From a virus: DNA of 64,000 nt. The DNA lies in the IMG/VR virus record IMGVR_UViG_3300021197_001653, positions 1 through 64,000 of that record; one strand, 5' to 3'. A program made the translations under genes and the position numbers. Shown piece after piece: positions 33,736 to 42,700 of the stretch; position 1 is the first letter of the stretch; every line of letters starts with the position of its first letter. The notes under the pieces were generated by a model. That model made no database searches and was not told where the DNA came from. It worked only from the letters and a program-made list of their open reading frames with translations.

Positions 33736-34849
33736 TTTTATAATAAATATTGATCATAATGATATTAATTATACTAATAAATTGTCGTATAATTTATATG
33801 AGAGATGCGTTAATGAAATTAATATAAGTGAGGGTATTCAAATATTAAATTTAAATGATATAACATTATCTCTTTTGTCAACTTATAATGGTGATGCTAG
33901 AAAAAATTTAGTAATTACTTCAATAGTAACAAATCTTATAAATGTAACATATTTAACTAATGTTATAACCAATATTGATTTACCTATATCAATTAATATT
34001 ACAGGTTTAAATGATACTACATTAATTCCTGATTTATTATTAGAAGGTGATATTACTATAGAAAATAATCCTGAAGATAATTTAATAAGTAGTGTTAATA
34101 TAACTTATTATATTGAAGATGAAAATGATCAAAAAGGAGATACTATAACTAGTTCTTTCCAATTTATAACCCAACCATGTAGTTCATTATCATCTATAAC
34201 AAGTTCTTTACCTATTATATCTAACGGAAGTGGTGTTGTTAATTATCAATTAACAGCAGATAATCAAGTATTATATTATAATATTAGTGGCTTACCAAAT
34301 GGTATAACTTATAATATAAATACTGGTTTAATAACAGGTACATCAACATTAATAGGTGTTCATAATATTATAATTTCAGTTTATAATGAAAAAGGTGTTA
34401 ATGAAGTAAATACAACTATTGAAATAATAAACCCTATAATTGTACCACCTGTGATTACAAGCCCTTTACTTTTAACAGTAGAAGAAGATTTTATAGTAAC
34501 ATATAAAATTGAAGCTACTAATAATCCAACTTCATTTCAATACATATTACCCCCTGAATTAGATTTTTTACTTAGGGTTGATCCTATTGATCCTAGTGTA
34601 TTGAAAGGTAAAGTTAGGAGTAGAGATACCGGTATTTATAATATAACTATAACTGCAACTAATGATGGTGGTATAGATATTGAAACATTAATCTTAGATG
34701 TAAGTATACCTACAGATGATTATCTAGATGGTTTTGAATTTGAAGAAAATGGCGGTGGTAGTAATGGTACAGATGGTAATACTTGGGATAATGATGATAG
34801 TAATAATAAAGATTATTGGGATTTAAGAAGGGAAAATGATGTATTTTAA
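33728..34849 (+). CDS. Protein with two Ig-like (He_PIG type) domains
   Basis: A 373-residue protein. Residues 1-155 form a beta-rich N-terminal domain. Residues ~158-240 and ~243-330 each match the putative-Ig pattern: ISGLPNGITYNINTGLITGT then GVHNIIISVYNEKG, and a second copy with PPELDFLLRVDP then GIYNITITATNDGG. The C-terminus is Asp/Gly/Asn-rich, ending in NKDYWDLRRENDVF. A surface adhesion or virion-decoration role is likely from the domain type. Its location inside the lysis-type cassette is unusual. Confidence 0.7.
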   Translation: MANFIINIDHNDINYTNKLSYNLYERCVNEINISEGIQILNLNDITLSLLSTYNGDARKNLVITSIVTNLINVTYLTNVITNIDLPISINITGLNDTTLIPDLLLEGDITIENNPEDNLISSVNITYYIEDENDQKGDTITSSFQFITQPCSSLSSITSSLPIISNGSGVVNYQLTADNQVLYYNISGLPNGITYNINTGLITGTSTLIGVHNIIISVYNEKGVNEVNTTIEIINPIIVPPVITSPLLLTVEEDFIVTYKIEATNNPTSFQYILPPELDFLLRVDPIDPSVLKGKVRSRDTGIYNITITATNDGGIDIETLILDVSIPTDDYLDGFEFEENGGGSNGTDGNTWDNDDSNNKDYWDLRRENDVF

Positions 34850-34860
34850 TAAATAAAATA

Positions 34861-35277
34861 ATGATAAATAAATTTAAATTTTGGAAAAAAAATAAAGCTA
34901 TTAATAAATTCAAAGAAATTAATAGTACACCTGCTATTAAAACAGATGCATTAATAACTTTTAAACAATTAGAAGATATCCCTATTAATATAGTTAATCA
35001 AATTTTACCTGATAAAAAAGGTTCTATTGAAACTACTCGATTATATAATGAAACAGAAGATTTAACTTTTAGAGTTCATATGAAAAAAGATGAAGTATGG
35101 AACTTTCATCATCATGATTGTGAAGAAATAATATTAATACATAAAGGTAAGCTTAAAGTATCAATATCTGAAAAAATTTATAATAAAGGGAATATATTTA
35201 AAATATATAAAAATATTAACCATAGTGTTAAAGCCCTTGAAGATTCAATATTTTATGTTGAATTCAAAAAACCTTAA
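34861..35277 (+). CDS. Cupin-domain protein
   Basis: A 138-residue protein with a single cupin. The first motif is FHHHDCEEIILIHKGKLKV (about residues 81-99), giving histidines and a glutamate as metal ligands, and the second is NHSVKALEDS near residue 120, giving a third His. N-terminal residues are basic. Cupins bind metal and small molecules, or act as sensors or enzymes; the substrate is unknown. It sits between Ig-like and coiled-coil genes in the lysis region, so envelope sugar or fibre modification is conceivable. Confidence 0.75.
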   Translation: MINKFKFWKKNKAINKFKEINSTPAIKTDALITFKQLEDIPINIVNQILPDKKGSIETTRLYNETEDLTFRVHMKKDEVWNFHHHDCEEIILIHKGKLKVSISEKIYNKGNIFKIYKNINHSVKALEDSIFYVEFKKP

Positions 35278-35302
35278 TAATAAACAATAAAAAATAATCA
35301 TA

Positions 35303-35668
35303 ATGAAAAATTGGTTTGTTGAAAATCTAAACTTTATAATAATTACTATTATACTACCTTTAATAGGGTGGTTTGGCTCTAAAAAATACTTTCAAGATAG
35401 AGAACTTAAAAGTAAAGATATTGAAAATGATTCTGGTATATCAGAGGTTTTACATAAAAACTTAAATTTATATCAAAGAATGTTGGATGATATTGAAGAA
35501 AGGTATGAAGATAAGTTAGCTAAAAGAGATATAGATATAGAAAATTTAGAAAACAAAGTTGAAAGTTTAGATACTGAAATAATATTGTTGGAAGAAGAAA
35601 TTAGTGATTTAGAGACTAAAATTTCTAAATTAAAAGCTAAAATAAAAAAATTAGATAATAATGTTTAA
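35303..35668 (+). CDS. Membrane-anchored coiled-coil protein, i-spanin-like
   Basis: A 121-residue protein with one N-terminal membrane helix (about residues 10-26, FIIITIILPLIGWFG), a linker, then a long coiled coil (about residues 65-118) with regular leucines and alternating charges. This is the architecture of an inner-membrane spanin or a lysis-timing protein. It lies directly before the M15 peptidase with an overlap of eight bases. Function assigned by architecture and neighbours only. Confidence 0.6.
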   Translation: MKNWFVENLNFIIITIILPLIGWFGSKKYFQDRELKSKDIENDSGISEVLHKNLNLYQRMLDDIEERYEDKLAKRDIDIENLENKVESLDTEIILLEEEISDLETKISKLKAKIKKLDNNV

Positions 35669-36077
35669 TCCGTATACTATAGATGATTTTAATATATCTA
35701 AAGAAGAATTATCTGAAGATATAAGTGATAAAATATTAGATTATCATATGATACCCGCATGGGAATTAGCTATTGATTTAAATGCTTACCCATCTATGGA
35801 TAGTAGTTATAGATCTATTCAGTGGGAGTTAGATCATGGTCGAAATGGTAATAGTCAGCATACTTTTAAAGGTAAAGGAGCTACTGATTGGACATGTGAT
35901 AAATTTAAAGATAATAAGGATGAATTACTTAAAAGATTAATTAGTGACACTGAATATACTAGATTTGCAGTTTATAATACATTCATACATTGTGATTATA
36001 AACCAACTAATAATAATAAAAGGCAACTTTTTGATTCAGATCCTAATAGTAAATGGACATTTAAAAAATTTGTATAA
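35661..36077 (+). CDS. M15-type peptidase, probable endolysin
   Basis: A 138-residue protein matching small M15 carboxypeptidases. SSYRSIQWE is the entry segment, followed by GNSQHTFKGKGATDW with H67 and D76 as zinc ligands. FIHCDYK with H110 supplies the third ligand. Such enzymes cut peptide bonds of peptidoglycan and serve as phage endolysins. No signal peptide is visible, so release through a holin is expected. Membrane-anchored genes before and after it form a lysis cassette. Confidence 0.82.
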   Translation: MFNPYTIDDFNISKEELSEDISDKILDYHMIPAWELAIDLNAYPSMDSSYRSIQWELDHGRNGNSQHTFKGKGATDWTCDKFKDNKDELLKRLISDTEYTRFAVYNTFIHCDYKPTNNNKRQLFDSDPNSKWTFKKFV

Positions 36078-36670
36078 TGAATATAATAAAAAATAATTGG
36101 AAAAACTTATTAATAAGTGCTGGAATCGTTTTTGGGATGTTATATTTTTTAAATCCTAAAATAGAAGAAGTTGAAGTTCCTGTTAGGATAGAGGTGAAAG
36201 TTCCTGTAATAGAGAAAGTACATGATACTATAGAAAAACCTGTGCCTTATAAGGTATTAGTAGACTCTCCTGTTAACGAGCAATTGAGAGATAGCCTTAG
36301 TGAAGCTAAATCGGTTATAGACTCTCTAAGGGCTTATAAAGCATTTACTGTTAAAAGACAATACACACAATCATTTGATGATGAAACCCAAACAATAACT
36401 GTATTTGCTGAGACTACTGGTACATTAGATAAGTTACAGGCTAGTTATAAGACTAAACCTAAGACTATATTACTTGATACAGTATTAACAATAAAAGTTC
36501 CTAAATATAATAAGTTCTTTGGTGGTATTAGTGTAGGTGTCCCTGTTAATAATAATATAAAACCTATATTTAAGGCTGATTTATACTTAAAAACTAAAAA
36601 TAATAATCTTTGGAACATATCTTTTGATACACAAAGGATAGTGTGGATAGGGCATGCGTGGGAATTTTAA
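36077..36670 (+). CDS. Membrane-anchored envelope-spanning protein, spanin candidate
   Basis: A 197-residue protein. It has an N-terminal membrane helix (about residues 9-25), then a Pro/Val/Glu-rich rigid stretch (EVEVPVRIEVKVPVIEKVHD), a short coiled coil (residues ~72-95), a beta-rich region, and a C-terminal set of strands ending in the aromatic WIGHAWEF. An inner-membrane anchor plus an end resembling outer-membrane beta strands would allow it to bridge the envelope, like a one-gene spanin but built differently from known lipoprotein types. This is inference. Its start overlaps the M15 stop. Confidence 0.55.
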   Translation: MNIIKNNWKNLLISAGIVFGMLYFLNPKIEEVEVPVRIEVKVPVIEKVHDTIEKPVPYKVLVDSPVNEQLRDSLSEAKSVIDSLRAYKAFTVKRQYTQSFDDETQTITVFAETTGTLDKLQASYKTKPKTILLDTVLTIKVPKYNKFFGGISVGVPVNNNIKPIFKADLYLKTKNNNLWNISFDTQRIVWIGHAWEF

Positions 36671-36709
36671 TATAAATAATAAAATAAATTAGAAAAAAGT
36701 ACTAAAATA

Positions 36710-36741
36710 TTAGGATATTAAAGAAATATTTCGTACCTTTG
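36710..36741 (+). promoter_or_regulatory. Promoter before the exonuclease gene
   Basis: TACCTTTG (36734-36741) matches the -7 consensus; the -33 position holds TTAG (36710-36713), with a 20-base spacer. The gene starts 32 bases downstream. Confidence 0.65.
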
Positions 36742-36772
36742 TATTAAATAACTTAATTAAAATAAAATAAAT

Positions 36773-37723
36773 ATGGGAGAAACTACAATAAGTAGAGAAG
36801 AAATAATAGAATTTTTACTGAATAAAAAAGGATATTTAAAAGAGGGGGCTAAGAGATTAAGAAACCATTTATATAATAAAGGATTTATAACAAGTGTAAA
36901 AACATGTAAATTAGCATTAAAAGAAGCTAGAACAAGAGAAAAAGAAAAAAATATTAAATTAAATAGTAAGAGCGCTAGAGTTCTTATATATGATATAGAA
37001 ACTAGTCCTAACTTAGGTTGGTTTTGGAGATCAGGATATAAATTAAACATTACACCTAATCAAATAACTAAAGAAAGAGCTATTATATGTGTATCATATA
37101 AATGGTTAGATGAAGATCAAGTATATAATCTGGCTTGGGATAAAAATCAATGTGATAAATTTTTAATAGAACAATTCACAGAGGTTTTAAATGAAGCTGA
37201 TTTAATAGTTGCTCATAATGGTGATAGATTTGATATTAAATGGTTAAAAACTAGAGCTTTATTTCATAGAATACCAATGTTACCTAATTATAAACAGTTT
37301 GATACATTAAAAGTAGCTAAGAGTAAATTACTACTTAATTCTAATAGATTGGACTATATAGCTAAATTTTTAGGTCATGAAGGTAAGAATAATACATCTA
37401 TTAATTTATGGTTAGATATTATGTTTAAAAAGTGTAAGACAGCAATGAATACAATGTTAGAATATTGCGATGAAGATGTTAGACAACTAGAAAATATATA
37501 TAATGAATTAAAATATTTAGATAACCCTAAATTACATTCAGGAGTTATTCAAGGTAAAGTAAAACAAACTTCACCTATTGATGGAGGAGTTAATATTAAA
37601 ATGATTAAATCTGTTACCACTAATAGAGGAACAATTAAATACATAATGCAAGATTTAGATAATAAGAGATTTTTTGAAATGTCTGAATCAAATTATAAAA
37701 AATACATTGAGATTAATAAATAA
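36773..37723 (+). CDS. DEDDy 3'-5' exonuclease (RNase H-like fold)
   Basis: A 316-residue protein. After ~70 helical residues comes YDIETS (D74, E76), then AHNGDRFDIKWL (D154), and finally EYCDEDVRQLE with Y231 and D235, the YxxxD variant of the fourth motif. This is the catalytic set of DnaQ-like exonucleases. The N-terminal ~65 residues look like a small DNA-binding helical domain (EEIIEFLLNKKGYLKEGAKR). It probably trims DNA or RNA ends. It has its own promoter and terminator and breaks the run of virion genes, so its timing may be separate from theirs. Confidence 0.85.
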   Translation: MGETTISREEIIEFLLNKKGYLKEGAKRLRNHLYNKGFITSVKTCKLALKEARTREKEKNIKLNSKSARVLIYDIETSPNLGWFWRSGYKLNITPNQITKERAIICVSYKWLDEDQVYNLAWDKNQCDKFLIEQFTEVLNEADLIVAHNGDRFDIKWLKTRALFHRIPMLPNYKQFDTLKVAKSKLLLNSNRLDYIAKFLGHEGKNNTSINLWLDIMFKKCKTAMNTMLEYCDEDVRQLENIYNELKYLDNPKLHSGVIQGKVKQTSPIDGGVNIKMIKSVTTNRGTIKYIMQDLDNKRFFEMSESNYKKYIEINK

Positions 37724-37733
37724 TATATAAACT

Positions 37734-37776
37734 AAGCCCTAAGAGCGTTTTAAAAATGTTCTAAGGGCTTTTATTT
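37734..37776 (+). terminator. Strong intrinsic terminator after the exonuclease
   Basis: AAGCCCTaAGA (from 37734) pairs with TCTaAGGGCTT (to 37770), ~10 bp, followed by a T-rich tail (TTATTTTT). It ends the exonuclease transcript just before the connector genes. Confidence 0.85.
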
Positions 37777-37784
37777 TTAAAAAT

Positions 37785-38465
37785 ATGGCAAAGGTTAATG
37801 AAATAATATATGACGTTAGAGAAGCTTTAAAACAGTTTTCTGATGATAGTGAGATATCTGATAGATATATTTTATATTTATATAATAATAAAAGATCTAA
37901 ATATCTACGTCAAGATTTAAATAATTACTTAAAGACTGCTGATAATTCTATACAACAATCATTTTGTATTAGTATAGAAGAAGTATCTGTAAATGAATGT
38001 AGTATATCTTTTGATTGTGAGACAATTATGAGGACTACAACAAAGATACCAACACCTTTAGAGTTACATAGTAAGACAGCAATTACAAAAGTTAAACCAT
38101 CTATTAAGATAGCATTACCTTTTAACTTCATAAGTAAAGAGAAGGCTTATTATTTAGAAGGTTCAAAATTCCCTAATTCAATATATAGTTTTTTAGATGT
38201 TGATGGTTATATATACTTATATAGTAAATCACCAGTAGCTAAATTAATGGAATGTATTAATATAACAGGTATATTTGAAAATCCTTCATCATTATCTGAT
38301 TTTAGAGAGGGTTGTAGTGATACTAGCCCCTCTTGTTTTAATGAAGCTATTTCAGAATATCCTTTACAACCACATTATATTGACTTAATTAGAAAAGAGA
38401 TTGTTCAAGATCTTATGAATGAGAGTCAAAATAAAGAAGATAAAACTAATAACTCAACTGATTAA
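37785..38465 (+). CDS. Putative head-tail ring/connector protein
   Basis: A 226-residue protein. It starts with a helical pattern (VNEIIYDVREALKQFSDDSEISDRYILYLYNNKRSKYLRQD) and continues with a beta-rich domain holding four Cys and the segment RTTTKIPTPLELHSK. Proteins with this opening lie beside the tubular-protein gene in crAss-like phages and are regarded as connector or ring subunits. The ATG is nine bases after the terminator. It overlaps the next gene. Confidence 0.65.
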   Translation: MAKVNEIIYDVREALKQFSDDSEISDRYILYLYNNKRSKYLRQDLNNYLKTADNSIQQSFCISIEEVSVNECSISFDCETIMRTTTKIPTPLELHSKTAITKVKPSIKIALPFNFISKEKAYYLEGSKFPNSIYSFLDVDGYIYLYSKSPVAKLMECINITGIFENPSSLSDFREGCSDTSPSCFNEAISEYPLQPHYIDLIRKEIVQDLMNESQNKEDKTNNSTD

Positions 38466-38971
38466 TGGATAAAAGGATACATAAAAATAAAAAGGATTAT
38501 GGAATAACAGATTATAGAATTTATTATAATAATAAATATAATAAAGATATATCTAAAAGCTTATATAATAAAATTATAACTGATTTTAATAATGAAATTA
38601 AAAATATGATTATAAATAATAATCTTATTTATAAAATGCCTTCTTTAAATTTAGAAATATTAATTAAAAAAGAAAAAAGAATTCCTATAATAAAGAATGG
38701 TAAGCTGATTAATAACATACCTCCCGATTGGAAAAAAACTAATGCATTATGGGCTAAAGACCCTGAAGCTAAAGAAAAGAAAATATTAGTAAGATATAAT
38801 AATTCACATACATCTAATTATATATATAGGATATATTGTAAGAAATTTAATTGTAATATTAAAAATAAGAATTTAATTAAGTTTAAACCTAATAGAACTT
38901 TTCAAAGAGATTTAGCTAAAAGAATAAAAGATAAAAATCAAGATAATTTAAATGCTTATCTATTATATTAA
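38465..38971 (+). CDS. Basic protein between connector genes, unknown
   Basis: A 168-residue very basic protein with many Lys and Asn residues. There is a distinct central segment IPPDWKKTNALWAKDPEAKEKK followed by VRYNNSHTSNYIYRIYCKK and a basic C-terminus. It resembles an unnamed conserved gene at this place in crAss-like genomes, possibly DNA-binding or part of the connector. Identification is by position only. Confidence 0.6.
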   Translation: MDKRIHKNKKDYGITDYRIYYNNKYNKDISKSLYNKIITDFNNEIKNMIINNNLIYKMPSLNLEILIKKEKRIPIIKNGKLINNIPPDWKKTNALWAKDPEAKEKKILVRYNNSHTSNYIYRIYCKKFNCNIKNKNLIKFKPNRTFQRDLAKRIKDKNQDNLNAYLLY

Positions 38972-39008
38972 TATGGAAGATTTAACAACAATTTAAAAAT
39001 AAAATAAA

Positions 39009-39725
39009 ATGTATAACGGACAAACAGTTTCTTTAAAAGAAATACTATGGAAAACACTAAATCATCCTTTAGCTGCGGATTTAACTTATGAAATAGCAGC
39101 TGAGAGTGCAATAGAGTGTCTAAGATTAATAGGAGCACCTTTATTATTTGAGGATAAAGTTACTGATCCTAAACTAATTGTTGAGAATCACAAAGCTTTA
39201 TTACCAGCAAATATAATTGAATTAAGAGGTGTAAGATTAATACAAAAAGATGATTATCCTGAAAGAAGTGCAATTGCATTACGACATGCTACAGATATAT
39301 ATCATAAATCCAAAAATAAAAATACTTTAGAAGAGTTTACTTATACTACTCAAAATGGAGTTATATATACTTCTTTTCCTGATGGTTGTATTGAAGTTTC
39401 TTATAAAGCACTATCATGTGATAAAGATGGTTTTCCACTTATACCAGATAATGTTAAAGTTAAATTAGCAATAAGATATTATATATTATATGAATATTTA
39501 GCGCCATTAGCTGATATAGGTAAAATAACAGATAAAGCATTTCATAGAATAGAATATAATTCTAATTGGTATATGGGTGCTGCTCAAACATCTATGCAAT
39601 TACAAAGTATGGATCATTTAGAATCAGCAATGAATGCTATAAATAGAATAATAGTTAATACTGACTTACATAAGCAATTTTATAAAGGTTCAGGAGAAAA
39701 AGAAAGAATTAAAAGATATAACTAA
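39009..39725 (+). CDS. Tail tubular / head-completion protein (P22 gp4-like)
   Basis: A 238-residue protein corresponding to the crAss-like tail tubular protein. A helical N-terminus (SLKEILWKTLNHPLAADLTY, then AAESAIECLRLIGAP) leads to a beta domain with LPANIIELRGVRLI and a TTQNGVIYTSFPDGCIEVSYKA segment. A helical C-terminus follows. In related podoviruses this subunit seals the portal and extends the tail. The following gene starts on its stop codon, giving the usual tubular-stabilisation pair. Confidence 0.82.
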   Translation: MYNGQTVSLKEILWKTLNHPLAADLTYEIAAESAIECLRLIGAPLLFEDKVTDPKLIVENHKALLPANIIELRGVRLIQKDDYPERSAIALRHATDIYHKSKNKNTLEEFTYTTQNGVIYTSFPDGCIEVSYKALSCDKDGFPLIPDNVKVKLAIRYYILYEYLAPLADIGKITDKAFHRIEYNSNWYMGAAQTSMQLQSMDHLESAMNAINRIIVNTDLHKQFYKGSGEKERIKRYN

Positions 39726-42700
39726 TGAATAAACAATCTAAATTTACATATAGTGGGTTAAATCAAGATATTAGTAAATCTAAACACCCTCTTCAATTCT
39801 ATTACGATGCTAAAAATATTAGAATTGTAAATACAAATGACCAAAGTTCTGAATCAATAAGTAATGATAAAGGTACTTTATTCATATTAGAAATACCTAA
39901 TGTAACTATTAATAGTGATAACAATAGTATTGATTATAATAATAAACAGTTATCATTTACAAATAGTCCCGGTAATCAAATATTAAATAGTTCTTTACCT
40001 TCATCAAGTAATAATCAAAAAATTATAGGTCATACAGTAACTAATAATAGTATTATATTATTATCAACAGACGATAATGGTTTTGATTGTATTTGGGAAG
40101 TAAAAGAATTATTTGAAAACATATTTGATTTAGAATTATTATACTGTAGGGATTTAAATTTTTCAATTAATAACCCTATTCAAATACTTTTTAATTATGA
40201 AAATGAAAAAATACAGAAAATATATTGGGTTGATGGTGTAAATCAATTAAGATTTGTAAATATAATGCATAGTATAACTAATGGGGATTTAGAGAATTTA
40301 ATCGATATAAATTCAAATTCTCTAAATATAGTTAGTGATTATACATTATCTCAACCTGTATTGGATAGTATTTCAGGTGGTGGTGACCATACATCTGGTA
40401 TGATACAGTATTCATATAATTTATATAAATTAAATGGTTCACAAACTACAATTTCACCTTTTAGTGAATTAATATATTTAGATAAAGGAGCTACATTGGG
40501 TGGTGGGGACACTAATGAAATAGTTGGTAGTATACCTTTAGTAAAAATTAATGTATTAGATGATAATTATACACATATAAAAGTATATGCTATAAAATAT
40601 ACATCTTATAATGAAATACCTTCTATATCTCTTATTAAAGATGAGGAAATAGATTCTTTTTCTAGTTATAGTTTTACTGATGATGGTAATAAAATTAGTG
40701 ATTTAAGCACATCTGAATTTATATTTTTAGGATCAAACCCTATTACACCTAAACATATAGAATCTAAAGATAATAGATTATTTGTTTCTAATTATACAGA
40801 GACAGCTTATGATTTAAATATAGATATGAGGGCTTATGGTCATGATTCATTAGGTTCATCTAAATTATATACAGGTAATGTTTTATTTGTAAATAATGTA
40901 TTAACAGGTAACTTTCAATCATTTAGCGCTGGTCAAGAATTATCATCTTATAATTATAGTACTAAATTAGATGCTATTAATCCAAATTATGATACATATA
41001 AATATCAGAAGAATGGTTCTATAGTAGGTGGTGAAGGTTTATATGTTACGTATGAATTAGTTCAAAAAGTATCTAGTCAATTACGTGGTAATATAAAATA
41101 TAATAGATTCTTAAAAGATAATGAAATATATAGAATTGGTATTCAATTTTATAATAAATTAGGTCAAAAAACTGATGTTAAATGGATAGCTGATTTTAAA
41201 ACTCCTTCTGGAAATTTACAAGGTAATTATAATGTACTTAAAGTTGATATTAAACAAACTGAATTTAATGATTATATTAACTCATTAAACTTAACAGGTA
41301 ATGATATACCTACTGGATATAAAATAGTAAGGGCAGAAAGGAATATAAAAGATATGACAATACTTTGTCAAGGTTCTTTAACTGGTATGATGCTTCAGAC
41401 AACACAAGATGCTAAAAATTATAATTATTGGAAAACAGAGGTTAATAGAGCTAATCATTCTAAAAATGAGGTTAAATTACCTATACCATTAAGTAGAGGT
41501 TTTGTATTACCTTCTACAGAAACATCTTTATTTCCTACTTCTAATTTAACACAAATGAATGAAGGTAGGTCTGAAAAACTTGATGAAATATATAGAGATA
41601 ATGATACTGATTATAAAAGACAACAATCTTGGCAATATACTAAAATGATGCAAATGCATTCACCTGATATATTATTCAATACAGGTTTAGTATTTGGTAA
41701 TGGTTTAAGTTTAAGAGTTAAAGGTATGGTTCAACATACTACAACACATCATAGATATAATAAAATAAATACAGTTAGTAAATCTATTGTAGAAAATGAT
41801 GTTTATTACAATATAAATAATTTAAGATCTAGAAGAAAAGCTGAATCTTTTGGTACGTTTGGACCAGTATATGATGGTGAAACGGATAATAGGACTGATT
41901 TTTTATCATATAATAGAAGATATGGTTATTATATAAATGGTGAGAATGAAGATAATATTATATATGGTAGTCCAGAAATAACTGAGAGAGGACAGGGTAC
42001 AACTGCTTATAATGGAGATAGTAGATATAATTATACAAATAGTTTAGAATCAGTTATATCAGACCAATATAAAGGTAGTAGTAGAGATGATGCTGCTATG
42101 GAAGGTATTAATAGTTTTGGTGAGAGGTGTTTAACTATAGTTCTTGGTGCAGACAATTCTCTTGAAGCAGATAGACCTGCTATGGAAGATATTGTACCAT
42201 CTAACATTGGTAATATAAACGGATTACTATTAACTGAAGTAGTAAGACCAACATCTTATATTTATACAGGAGATATATATGGTGGTTTATCTGTAGAAGA
42301 TAAATCTAGAACTACTTATATTGAGATAGGTCCTTATAATGATATTTCTGCTGTAGCTGAAGATATAGAGAACTGTGGTGATATATATGTACAATTATAT
42401 AGATTTGGTAGACTATTAAAAACAGATACTGAAGTGTATGATCCTACAAAATTACAATTAACTGAAATTATAGAGCACCCTATTGAATCAACAGTTAACC
42501 TATTGAATAGAAATGATATTTCTTTATTAGGATGGGATAATAAATTTCAACCTAGATATGATGAGTTTCATAATTATAACAGAGTGTATAGCCAATTGTC
42601 TAATTTAATAAAAGCATCTACTGATTCATTTAAATTTAAAAAAATAAATCAGTTTAGCACAAGAATTATATCATCTAAACTTAAAGTTCCTGGTGAATTT

